DNA of 11,412 nt from Erysipelotrichaceae bacterium UBA2227 (GCA_002348095.1 DDYT01000045.1:1-11412); one strand, 5' to 3'; shown: positions 1 through 6,063, counted from the stretch's first letter. Translations and numbers: made by a program. Notes: generated by a model from the sequence alone, not told the origin.

Positions 1-38
1 CTGAGCAGTAATACTACAAATATCAGTGTTCTTTTCAT
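1..38 (-). CDS. 5' end of a gene for an exported or membrane protein (cut by window edge)
   Basis: Only the first 12 codons are in the window. They read MKRTLIFVVLLL, a short positive N-terminus followed by a hydrophobic core, typical of a signal peptide or first membrane segment. An AGAGGA ribosome binding site lies at 44-49, 5 nt before the ATG at 36-38, which supports a true start. The gene is downstream of, and in the same direction as, the small membrane protein ending at 157. The 118-nt gap between them holds no clear terminator, so co-transcription is possible. The function cannot be told from what is visible. Confidence 0.6.
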   Translation of the reverse strand, partial: MKRTLIFVVLLL

Positions 39-156
39 GATTTTCCTCTTTCTTTAATTTTAGAACGAATTGCTTAAAACTTATAATCCAAACTTCATGT
101 TAATCAGAGACAGACTGTTCAGAATTTAGCTTCGGCGACTAGAATATGCTTCTGTT

Positions 157-534
157 TTACTTCGCTACACTATATTCAAGTCGGGTTTCCCCAATAATCC
201 ATTCTAGTACTGTACCTTCTGTTACGATTGTCCGAAACACTGAGTCGTGTTTTCCTATGTTGAATCGACTGGGAGGCTGCTTTGCCAATAACAATGCGCT
301 TCCCTTTTTAACATGAATACAGCTTTCTCCTTTTTCAAAGGATAATTCTTTGTTGGTGTGATTGTGATATCCCCAATCAATCGATATCGATCCGTCATTC
401 AATATTTCAATGTCATTGATATACGGTGTCAATGTCTTTTGTCGTGATGATATCCAGAGTATCGTTGTAACGACTAGTCCACCAATAGCTAAACCGTAGA
501 CAATGGATTGCTCATTGATCTCGATCACCTCCAT
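157..534 (-). CDS. Small single-pass membrane protein with an extracellular beta-rich domain, function unknown
   Basis: A 125-residue protein if it starts at the ATG at 532-534. The open frame continues 47 codons further upstream, but those codons overlap a good promoter. The inner ATG has AAGGA 7 nt before it, so I prefer it. Residues about 11-29 form one hydrophobic membrane segment, followed by Arg-Gln and an outside domain of about 95 residues. The domain is rich in beta-type sequence, with landmarks W54-G55-Y56, Q86-P87, F91, G94, V99-F100 and W112, plus one cysteine (C72). From memory this pattern (WGY, then QP, F, G, VF, W) resembles a small domain found at the ends of secreted Gram-positive proteins, described with an FxPG-type motif. 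I could not check this and assign no function. It has its own promoter and lies outside the pilus transcription units, so a link to pili is unproven. Confidence 0.6.
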   Translation of the reverse strand: MEVIEINEQSIVYGLAIGGLVVTTILWISSRQKTLTPYINDIEILNDGSISIDWGYHNHTNKELSFEKGESCIHVKKGSALLLAKQPPSRFNIGKHDSVFRTIVTEGTVLEWIIGETRLEYSVAK

Positions 535-541
535 CCAAGAT

Positions 542-546
542 TCCTT
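542..546 (-). promoter_or_regulatory. Ribosome binding site deciding the start of the small membrane protein
   Basis: AAGGA on the minus strand, 7 nt before the ATG at 532-534. It favours this start over the more upstream ATG at 673-675, which lies upstream of the likely promoter. A GGAGGTGATC sequence just inside the gene (532-524) also matches the 16S tail, but no in-frame ATG follows it at a suitable distance. Confidence 0.5.
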
Positions 547-569
547 GTTAGACACATTCTCGCATGTTC

Positions 570-591
570 CGGTTAGTTTTCGGTTAGTTTT
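570..591. repeat. Perfect tandem 11-bp direct repeat in the leader of the small membrane protein gene
   Basis: CGGTTAGTTTT occurs twice without a gap (570-580 and 581-591). It lies between the proposed promoter and the ribosome binding site of the gene starting at 534. The period is about one helical turn, as often seen where two protein subunits bind the same DNA face. A chance repeat in AT-rich sequence is possible but less likely at 11 bp with no mismatch. Confidence 0.55.
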
Positions 592-619
592 TTCGAATTT
601 ACCCAAAATTTGTTTACTT

Positions 620-647
620 AGGCTAACATTTATATATTTTTTGTCAA
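620..647 (-). promoter_or_regulatory. Sigma-A type promoter for the small membrane protein gene
   Basis: A perfect -35 box TTGACA (642-647, minus strand) is followed after 16 nt by TAGCCT (620-625), preceded by an extended -10 TG motif (TGT before the hexamer). The -10 hexamer alone is weak (3 of 6), but the perfect -35 and TG extension compensate. Transcription would start near 613, giving a leader of about 80 nt that contains the 11-bp tandem repeat. Confidence 0.5.
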
Positions 648-907
648 TCCACACATATATGATGAAAAACAACATTGATCATTTTTCGTTAATTTTAACG
701 TTATGTTTAAAAAAGGTCTTAATAAGCAAATACCGAACCAACCAATCCGGCAAAACTCTATAGAGGAAAATATCGATGTGGGCTGAAAGAGTCGTCGTAG
801 ATCACTATGTTCAACGTCAAATATATGATAGAGTAACTCAGTGATCTTATCACCGCATAGCCGAGCACATGCATGAATGACTTTGTGGCTCGATGGCAAA
901 AGAAAAA

Positions 908-928
908 CGCGAATACATTGTATCCGCG
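908..928. repeat. Imperfect inverted repeat (hairpin)
   Basis: CGCGAATAC and GTATCCGCG pair around a 3-nt loop (917-919), giving 9 positions with one A/C mismatch. No U-rich tail follows on either strand, so it does not look like an intrinsic terminator. It lies inside the proposed decayed gene. Confidence 0.4.
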
Positions 929-1070
929 AAAGATGTGTCGAGTGTTTTGCTTAATGTACGCATATATCCAACGACGATGTACTAATCGAACAGAGTACAC
1001 GTGGCAATGAAGATTTAATAGAATGAACGGTAAGAAAGGAAACCTGAGGCTTTGCGATCCAGACGGTCAG

Positions 1071-1101
1071 GGTTATTTATCACTTCGTGATAATAATAGC
1101 C
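1071..1101. repeat. Long hairpin: 13 base pairs with a 2-nt bulge
   Basis: TTATCAC (1077-1083) and GTGATAA (1087-1093) pair perfectly around the loop TTC. After a 2-nt bulge (1094-1095) the outer arms GGTTAT (1071-1076) and ATAGCC (1096-1101) also pair, with one G-T. Neither strand has a T-run after it, so terminator use is unlikely. It may be an RNA structure or protein site, or simply part of the decayed gene. Confidence 0.5.
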
Positions 1102-1193
1102 CAGCATTAAGAGATGCACCACTGACCACACCGGAAAAGCTGGCGGACTATGTTCTTATATCAATAAGTCATATCCTCATCTACAAGAAATAA

Positions 1194-1337
1194 ATCAAAG
1201 CCGATCAAGAGTCACAATCTCTTGCAAACAACCATCATATGTCACTATTCACACACAATTCGCATAGTTTATGCAAAAAACGACAAAATTCGGCACCGTT
1301 TGTCACGATTGTCTCATAAACTAATGACTTCAATGAC
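1194..1337. other. Intergenic stretch without a recognised gene
   Basis: No supported coding frame. It has a weak hairpin, CAAGAG/CTCTTG (1206-1211 and 1219-1224, loop 7 nt), and a short inverted repeat GCATA/TATGC (1262-1266 and 1270-1274). Neither is followed by a T-run in the right direction. It separates the pilus terminator from the possible decayed gene. Confidence 0.4.
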
Positions 1338-1367
1338 AAAGAAAAACCCGGTTCCTGAGACCGGGTT
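1335..1367 (-). terminator. Intrinsic terminator after the prepilin gene
   Basis: On the minus strand AACCCGGT (1367-1360) pairs perfectly with ACCGGGTT (1352-1345) around a 7-nt loop, followed directly by a U-rich tail (TTTTTCTTT). It begins 11 nt after the prepilin TAA stop at 1379-1381. It should end both the short prepilin transcript and any longer one from pilB and pilT. Confidence 0.92.
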
Positions 1368-1378
1368 CTAAAATACAA

Positions 1379-1690
1379 TTATGGTCTTGCGAAGTTCGTA
1401 TCTAATGAGTAAGTCCCTGAACCGTAAACACATGTAAAAGCAGAGATTGCCCCATTTGCTGCTGTGAATGTTACATTAGTATCAGGAGATGTCCAACCTC
1501 CTGTAGTAGCTACTGCTAAAGCAGCTTCAGTGTAAAGTGTTCTGCAATTTGATTGGTCTCTAGATGCTTGAGCCTCCTCGATATAATTCAATAATGCCGG
1601 AATCAGGATCGCTGCCAAGATAGCGATGATAGCGATAACAACGATCAATTCAATGAGGGTAAAGCCTTTTTTGTTTAATAATTTTTTCAT
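1379..1690 (-). CDS. pilA: Type IV prepilin, probably the major pilin
   Basis: A 103-residue class-III (type IV) prepilin. Leader MKKLLNKKG is cut by PilD before F10, the residue that is then N-methylated. E14 is the conserved Glu at mature position 5 and P31 is the conserved Pro 22. Residues about 10-34 form the hydrophobic helix that packs in the pilus core. The mature protein has only 94 residues, short for a pilin. The C-terminal head is rich in Thr, Ala and Gly and has C49 and C87, a likely disulfide pair. The start is fixed by AAAGGAGA at 1698-1705, 7 nt before the ATG. I call it the major pilin because, unlike the other three prepilins here, it has its own promoter, a strong binding site and its own terminator, as expected for high expression. 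The gene lies 82 nt after pilT. Being a minor pilin is the main alternative. Confidence 0.85.
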   Translation of the reverse strand: MKKLLNKKGFTLIELIVVIAIIAILAAILIPALLNYIEEAQASRDQSNCRTLYTEAALAVATTGGWTSPDTNVTFTAANGAISAFTCVYGSGTYSLDTNFARP

Positions 1691-1711
1691 TTTTACTTCT
1701 CCTTTAGGTAA

Positions 1712-1740
1712 ATTTAACTACAATTGGCATGATTTGTCAA
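1712..1740 (-). promoter_or_regulatory. Sigma-A promoter dedicated to the prepilin gene
   Basis: In the pilT-prepilin gap, TTGACA (1735-1740, perfect -35) is followed after exactly 17 nt by TTAAAT (1712-1717, 4 of 6 for the -10; TAAATT one base on is an equal option). Transcription would start near 1705, giving a leader of only about 15 nt that begins at the ribosome binding site. This lets the pilin be made in excess over PilB and PilT. Confidence 0.65.
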
Positions 1741-1759
1741 TATGCATTTTCTATGCATA
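1741..1759. promoter_or_regulatory. Possible operator: paired TATGCAT boxes touching the prepilin -35
   Basis: TATGCAT occurs at 1741-1747 and again at 1752-1758, 11 bp apart, and each contains the palindrome ATGCAT. Read the other way, the unit is a perfect 7-bp inverted repeat (TATGCAT/ATGCATA) with a 5-nt spacer. It directly abuts the -35 box, a usual place for an activator contacting RNA polymerase. There is no T-run after it, so it is not a pilT terminator. The bound protein is unknown. Confidence 0.45.
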
Positions 1760-1773
1760 ATGACCTTTCATTT

Positions 1774-2826
1774 TTACCGTCCTAATAAGCGCTTCAGCAA
1801 CTCAGGATTACTGGTGATGTCTTGGGCGGTGGCGTGAGAAATAGTTTGTTCGACAACGAGTCTCGCGAGATTGGACTCAAATGTCTGCATTCCGTATCTC
1901 ATACCGGTTTGAATCGCTGTATTGATTTGGAAAATCTTGTTTTCACGGATAAGATTTCCAATAGCGTCCGTCATAAGCATGATCTCGTGACACGCAATCC
2001 GGTCGGAGTTATCGATTCTCGGAAGCAGTGCCTGGGAGATGACCCCTTTTAGAGTTCCGGCCAATTGGGTGCGGATTTGGGGTTGTTGATGCGGCGGGAA
2101 TACATCGATGATACGGTCAATCGTAGCCGGAGCTCCGATGGTATGTAAGGTTGATAGTACCAAGTGTCCGGTTTCTGCCGCAGTCAAAGCGAGACTGATG
2201 GTTTCGTGGTCGCGCATTTCCCCGACCAGGATGACATCCGGATCTTCACGTAGTGCTGATCTCAGAGCTTCCTGGAACCCCTTGGCATCATGATGGATTT
2301 CACGCTGATTGATCAGACTGACTTTTGACTCATGCACATATTCGATAGGATCTTCCAAAGTGATTATATGGCACGGCTTGTTTAAATTGATATGGTCCAT
2401 CATCGCCGCAAGCGTTGTAGATTTACCGGAGCCGGTCGGTCCTGTGACAAGGATCAGCCCACGTGGTTCCATGGCAAGTTCTTTTAAAACATCCGGAAGA
2501 CCTAGTTCCTCAATCGTCGGAATATGGTTGTTTAACAAACGCATGGCCATAGCATAGTTGCCACGTTGACGGTAAACATTCAAACGATAACGGTATCCCT
2601 TTGCATCCGAGTACGCAGTATCGATGTCGTGTCCGTCATGATACATGGCTTTCTGTGCCGGAACAAGCAAGTTATTAATCAATTCCCTCATTACTTCATT
2701 GGTCAGAACCGGCATTTTCAACCGTTCTAAAGAACCGACCCGACGTACGATCGGCGGCTGGCCTGCTACAAGGTGGACATCTGAACATTTATGTTTTTGT
2801 GCATACTCAAGAATTGATTCGAACAT
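1774..2826 (-). CDS. pilT: Type IV pilus retraction ATPase PilT
   Basis: A 350-residue hexameric cytoplasmic ATPase that powers pilus disassembly and so twitching and DNA uptake. Length and order match PilT: N-terminal PAS-like part (about 1-100) with SDVHLVAGQPP (15-25), Walker A GPTGSGKS (129-136), Asp box TLEDPIE (156-162), Walker B DPDVILVGEMRD (195-206) and His box STLHT (225-229). It lacks the long N-terminal region and the zinc-binding cysteines of PilB, which separates the two. The C-terminal motif that is normally AIRNLIRE reads AIGNLIRE (288-295): Arg is replaced by Gly in the family's signature. A good site (GGAGG, 2833-2837) lies 6 nt before the ATG. It follows pilB by 15 nt in the same direction, so the two are probably one transcript. 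Confidence 0.95.
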   Translation of the reverse strand: MFESILEYAQKHKCSDVHLVAGQPPIVRRVGSLERLKMPVLTNEVMRELINNLLVPAQKAMYHDGHDIDTAYSDAKGYRYRLNVYRQRGNYAMAMRLLNNHIPTIEELGLPDVLKELAMEPRGLILVTGPTGSGKSTTLAAMMDHINLNKPCHIITLEDPIEYVHESKVSLINQREIHHDAKGFQEALRSALREDPDVILVGEMRDHETISLALTAAETGHLVLSTLHTIGAPATIDRIIDVFPPHQQPQIRTQLAGTLKGVISQALLPRIDNSDRIACHEIMLMTDAIGNLIRENKIFQINTAIQTGMRYGMQTFESNLARLVVEQTISHATAQDITSNPELLKRLLGR

Positions 2827-2841
2827 GGTTTTCCTCCCCTA

Positions 2842-4533
2842 TTACTCAGTCGAATACAGGATTCTGATTCCTTCTTCAACTGATGTTGTCCCCTTTTCAA
2901 TTAACTCCATGACTTCATCTCTTAACATTCTCATATTTTTCTCTGCCGCATAAGCCTTCAACTGATCCATACTTGCTCTTTTGGAAATCATTTGTTCAAG
3001 ATGTGAATCTATGAGAATGATTTCAAATACGGCCGTACGACCTGAATATCCTGTTTTATTGCAATTCTGACATCCTTTGCCCACATAGGCAGTTTCCAGA
3101 TTCGATCTCAATAACAGATTATCTGAACTTGTGACCGGCAGTTTAGTCTTACAGTGCGGACAAATCTTTTTGACCAGACGTTGCGACATAACACACTTAA
3201 CAGACGATGCTACTAAGAACGGTTCAATTCCCATATCAATTAAACGTACAACAGTAGATAAAGCATCGTTGGTATGGATGGTGGACAATACAAAGTGACC
3301 GGTAATAGCAGCACGAATAGCAATTTCCGCGGTTTCACTGTCACGGATTTCCCCAACCATGATAATGTCAGGGTCCTGACGCAGAATAGAACGTAATCCC
3401 CCGGCGAATGTTAATCCGGCACGCGCATTTACATGAACCTGATTGATCCCTTCAAACTTACGTTCGATCGGATCTTCAACGGTAATAATATTTTTCTTAG
3501 GATCGGCCATCTTGGCGAGCATGGAATAGAGTGTAGTTGTTTTACCGCTACCCGTAGGACCTGTAACAAGCAAGATGCCGTGGGGAAAGCGAATGGCTTT
3601 TTCAATGGTACTTTGTGTATATTCGGATAGTCCCAAACTGGATAAGTTATAAGTAATGGTACGGTCAGCACCTAACAGACGCATAACCACTTTCTCACCA
3701 AAGGCTGTCGGTAAGCTGGATACACGAATATCGACCGCGAACACATCGTTTCTAAATTGGAAACTGCCGTCTTGCGGGATACGTTTCTCCGCAATATTCA
3801 TACCTGAGATAATTTTTATCCGGGTAACGATGAGATTGTGTGCTTCACTGCTCAGTTCATTGTGAACTTGCAAGTCACCATCGATACGCATACGGATTCG
3901 GGTAAAGTGCTCTTCAGGTTCAATATGAATATCGGATGCATTCTGTTGGTAAGCTTCCATTATCAACGAGTTGACAAGTTTAACTATCGGGGCGGAGTCA
4001 ACGCGTTCTGCCATATTGGCATCATCAATAGCATCCTGATCATTGGAAATGATCGTAACACCACTATACTCATCCTTAAGATTTTCCATGATGTTATCGG
4101 CCGAACGCTTGGTATAAACACGTTGGATGGCCTTCTCAATTTCTGTCTGAGGAGAAAGTACCGTCTTTATTTCCAAACCGGTAATCATACCGACATCTTC
4201 TAAACAGGCAAAGTCCAAAGGATCATTCGATGCTATGGTTAACGTACCGGACTTTAAATTAACCGGAACAATCGTATAACGTTTTGCTAAAGATTCCGGA
4301 ACCAATCGGACTGCATCTAATTCAACTGAAAAGATCGGGGATTCCAAATATTCAACACCGAGCCTTTTCGCTAACGGCCGCAAAATGTCTTTCTCGGTCG
4401 CAAATCCAAGTTCAGTTAAAACAACTCCCAATCGCTTCTTGGTAGCTCGTTGTTGGACAAGGGCTTGTTCAAGTTGACTTGCGGTAATGATTCCCTCATC
4501 GATCAGTATTTGCCCCAATGGCATAGCTTTCAT
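2842..4533 (-). CDS. pilB: Type IV pilus extension (assembly) ATPase PilB
   Basis: A 563-residue cytoplasmic ATPase that drives pilin polymerisation through PilC. The N-terminal GspE/MshEN-type domain (about 1-65) holds two 24-residue repeats separated by 5 residues (5-28 and 34-57) that fit the c-di-GMP-binding MshEN pattern closely. Then come the N2 domain (about 180-290, NASDIHIEP at 198-206), Walker A GPTGSGKT (325-332), Asp box VEDPIE (352-357), Walker B DPDIIMVGE (387-395), His box STIHTNDA (417-424) and the zinc-binding cysteines C458, C461, C488 and C491. All catalytic parts are intact and the length is normal. AGGAGG at 4541-4546 is 7 nt before the ATG. It is first in a minus-strand unit with pilT and the prepilin, divergent from pilD. 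I see no convincing promoter of its own in the 69-nt gap. Confidence 0.95.
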   Translation of the reverse strand: MKAMPLGQILIDEGIITASQLEQALVQQRATKKRLGVVLTELGFATEKDILRPLAKRLGVEYLESPIFSVELDAVRLVPESLAKRYTIVPVNLKSGTLTIASNDPLDFACLEDVGMITGLEIKTVLSPQTEIEKAIQRVYTKRSADNIMENLKDEYSGVTIISNDQDAIDDANMAERVDSAPIVKLVNSLIMEAYQQNASDIHIEPEEHFTRIRMRIDGDLQVHNELSSEAHNLIVTRIKIISGMNIAEKRIPQDGSFQFRNDVFAVDIRVSSLPTAFGEKVVMRLLGADRTITYNLSSLGLSEYTQSTIEKAIRFPHGILLVTGPTGSGKTTTLYSMLAKMADPKKNIITVEDPIERKFEGINQVHVNARAGLTFAGGLRSILRQDPDIIMVGEIRDSETAEIAIRAAITGHFVLSTIHTNDALSTVVRLIDMGIEPFLVASSVKCVMSQRLVKKICPHCKTKLPVTSSDNLLLRSNLETAYVGKGCQNCNKTGYSGRTAVFEIILIDSHLEQMISKRASMDQLKAYAAEKNMRMLRDEVMELIEKGTTSVEEGIRILYSTE

Positions 4534-4548
4534 TCATAATCCTCCTGA

Positions 4549-4602
4549 CTATATAAAAATCAAGTAACTTCCTATATAATAATAACGTGTGAGGTCTAAC
4601 AT
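4549..4602. promoter_or_regulatory. Divergent pilB/pilD control region
   Basis: The 69-nt gap is AT-rich and serves two genes reading away from each other. For pilD, TATAAT (4575-4580) is a perfect -10 box, but no good -35 lies 16-18 nt upstream. GAGGT (4591-4595) is the pilD ribosome binding site, 7 nt before its ATG. CTATATAA occurs twice (4549-4556 and 4572-4579), 23 bp apart. A TATAGT on the minus strand (4548-4553) is too close to the pilB ribosome binding site to be a convincing pilB promoter. So a pilD promoter is likely, and the pilB promoter is unclear. Confidence 0.45.
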
Positions 4603-5352
4603 ATGCAAACTCTAATTACCACTATTTTCTTTATTTTTGGCAGTATACTCGGTTCTTTTTATAATGTCGTCATTTATCGGCTTCCCAGAAAAGAATCGGT
4701 AGTATTCGGTTCATCCCACTGTCCAAATTGCAACACACCTATAAAACCCTATGATTTGATCCCTATTCTAAGTTATTTTATCTTGAAAGGAAAATGTCGT
4801 AATTGCAAAGCCGCTTTCTCTTTTCGCTATGCTCTAATTGAGTTTGTTACCGGAGGGCTGTTTGCTCTTACTTACCATATATTCGGATATTCATGGCTTA
4901 CATTCATTGGCATACTGCTTGCCTCTGTTCTAATCATCATAACCGCAATTGACATTGACACTATGGAGATATATGACACATTTCAAGTGATCCTTCTGTT
5001 TATAGCCATAGCTTATATCCCTCAATCCGGATTACCTATCGGTGATCACTTGATCGGATTCTTTATCATAAGCATACCATTTTACATCATCGCCCTTCTC
5101 ACCAACGGAATGGGCGGAGGTGATATCAAACTGATTGCAATGGGAGGACTGTTGTTAGGATGGAAAGCGACCTTAGTCGCATTCTTTATCGCAAGCATTA
5201 CCGGAGGTATCGTTGCTATACTGCTGGTTTTATTAAAACAACAAGGCCGAAAGTCATTGATTGCCTTCGGCCCGTATCTATGCCTTGGTATCTACATTGC
5301 CTTTATATACGGAAATTCTATTTTTGACTGGTATATTCGACTTTTCTCCTAA
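4603..5352 (+). CDS. pilD: Bifunctional prepilin peptidase / N-methyltransferase PilD
   Basis: A 249-residue polytopic membrane protease of the GxGD aspartic type. It removes the short positive leader of each prepilin on the cytoplasmic side and methylates the new N-terminus. The N-terminal GSxxxSFxNVVIYRLP-type segment (13-28) and the zinc tetracysteine C40, C43, C65, C68 mark the methyltransferase half (about 1-75). Catalytic aspartates are D117 (AIDIDTMEI) and D174 (GGGD, 171-174). AFGPYL (221-226) is the usual C-terminal family motif. Several hydrophobic segments fit the expected 7-8 membrane spans. It is the only prepilin peptidase in the window and probably serves all four prepilins. 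It is reversed relative to the rest: divergent from pilB and tail-to-tail with pilO, sharing bases of the two stop codons. Confidence 0.95.
   Translation: MQTLITTIFFIFGSILGSFYNVVIYRLPRKESVVFGSSHCPNCNTPIKPYDLIPILSYFILKGKCRNCKAAFSFRYALIEFVTGGLFALTYHIFGYSWLTFIGILLASVLIIITAIDIDTMEIYDTFQVILLFIAIAYIPQSGLPIGDHLIGFFIISIPFYIIALLTNGMGGGDIKLIAMGGLLLGWKATLVAFFIASITGGIVAILLVLLKQQGRKSLIAFGPYLCLGIYIAFIYGNSIFDWYIRLFS
5235..5273 (-). terminator. Terminator-like hairpin on the minus strand, inside antisense of pilD
   Basis: Read on the minus strand, GGCCGAAGG (5272-5264) pairs with CTTTCGGCC (5253-5245), 9 bp with one G-U, around a 10-nt loop, and is followed by the U-rich tail TTGTTGTTTT (5244-5235). On the plus strand no T-run follows, so it works in one direction only. 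It starts 76 nt beyond the pilO stop and would end the pilV-to-pilO transcript within the antisense of pilD codons for the conserved AFGP region. The sequence is under coding constraint, so a chance match is possible, but stem and tail together are strong. Confidence 0.6.
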
Positions 5353-6062
5353 TCATTATGATCATGAATCAAGTTGTCTCGGCCAGGGATAAAATCACCG
5401 CTGTAATCTTTTGGATTCGGATGTGGAATAAGTTTATGAATCATATATACATCAATGACCAACATAGCTTCGCCGGTCTCAAAATCAAACGAAGCTTCAT
5501 TTAAGTAGACGGTTGTATTCCATGTCGAAATATCTCTGGTTATATGTCTGAATTGCGTATAGTCTGTCTTAACTCTGTAACTGAACCGGGAGTGCAACAA
5601 CTGAGATGTCGTTGTAGGTATACCTGGGGCTGACAGAGCTTCTTTATTATAGTCCAAAATCAGCGAACGAATTTTATACATCGGATCATACAATTCAGAA
5701 ACGGTCGATTCCGGTGAACTGATGACCGGCTGAGTAAACTGTGCTCCGATAACGATTGTTTCATGCAATGTTGTCAACGGGAGCATCCAACGGTCAAACT
5801 GTGCGGCATTCATCGGGGTTTCAATTTTATTCAGTTCAGCTCCGACTTCTTTATAGAGTTCTTCTCTTCGGACCTTAAGAATAGGTTCGAGGGGTAACGT
5901 AGCATCAACAATCATCTTTTGTGTCTCGAGACCAGAGAGCCTTATCTTATTGGCATCAATTCTGTTATTTAGAGGTAAAACAATAAATGCAATCATCAAA
6001 CCACCCACTGCAATCAATCCCATCACAAACAACAAGAATGCTTCTCGTCTGGATAGTTTCAT
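5349..6062 (-). CDS. pilO: PilO-like type IV pilus inner-platform protein
   Basis: A 237-residue bitopic membrane protein. It has a short cytoplasmic N-terminus (about 1-7), a membrane helix (about 8-30), a coiled-coil-like stretch (about 31-80) and a mixed alpha/beta outside domain, the PilO/GspM layout. Sequence identity in this family is low, so the call rests on topology, size and position: last in the order pilC-pilM-pilN-pilO. It should pair with PilN and link PilM to the pilus. It contains no cysteine. The start has GGAGG 7 nt upstream, within the end of pilN, and only 1 nt separates the genes, so translation is probably coupled. Its TAG stop (5349-5351) overlaps the TAA of pilD on the other strand. 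Confidence 0.8.
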   Translation of the reverse strand: MKLSRREAFLLFVMGLIAVGGLMIAFIVLPLNNRIDANKIRLSGLETQKMIVDATLPLEPILKVRREELYKEVGAELNKIETPMNAAQFDRWMLPLTTLHETIVIGAQFTQPVISSPESTVSELYDPMYKIRSLILDYNKEALSAPGIPTTTSQLLHSRFSYRVKTDYTQFRHITRDISTWNTTVYLNEASFDFETGEAMLVIDVYMIHKLIPHPNPKDYSGDFIPGRDNLIHDHND

Positions 6063-6063
6063 A

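Larger units (their letters stand above)
776..1193 (+). pseudogene. Possible decayed plus-strand gene (interrupted reading frames), identity unknown
   Basis: No intact gene covers this stretch, but protein-like plus-strand reading passes through it in pieces. An AGAGGA site at 762-767 precedes an ATG at 776 by 8 nt. That frame has TGA at 842 and 878, then runs open to 985 and includes MAKEKREYIVSAKDVSSV (893-946). A second frame is open from 955 to 1023 (ending in NEDLIE). A third is open from 1011 to the TAA at 1191-1193 and contains a 56-codon ORF from the ATG at 1023. Each new piece is shifted by one base in the same direction. Two TGA stops and two frame changes are what a mutated gene would show. 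I do not recognise the protein, and chance open frames remain a real alternative. Confidence 0.28.

Noticed and set aside
535..675. N-terminal extension of the small membrane protein to 172 residues (ATG at 673-675).
   Set aside because: The extension covers the likely promoter and tandem repeat, has no good ribosome binding site, and reads as low-quality protein. The inner ATG has AAGGA at a good distance.
630..1000. Minus-strand open frames of 80 and 89 codons.
   Set aside because: No ribosome binding sites and no recognisable protein features. They overlap each other and the plus-strand frames.
1206..1224. CAAGAG/CTCTTG hairpin as a terminator of the plus-strand fragment.
   Set aside because: Only 6 bp, and followed by an A/C-rich sequence and not a T-run.
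5466..5496. Inverted repeat AGCTTCG/CGAAGCT downstream of pilD on the plus strand as a pilD terminator.
   Set aside because: The loop is 17 nt and the following bases are only weakly T-rich. It lies in the pilO coding region, so chance is more likely.
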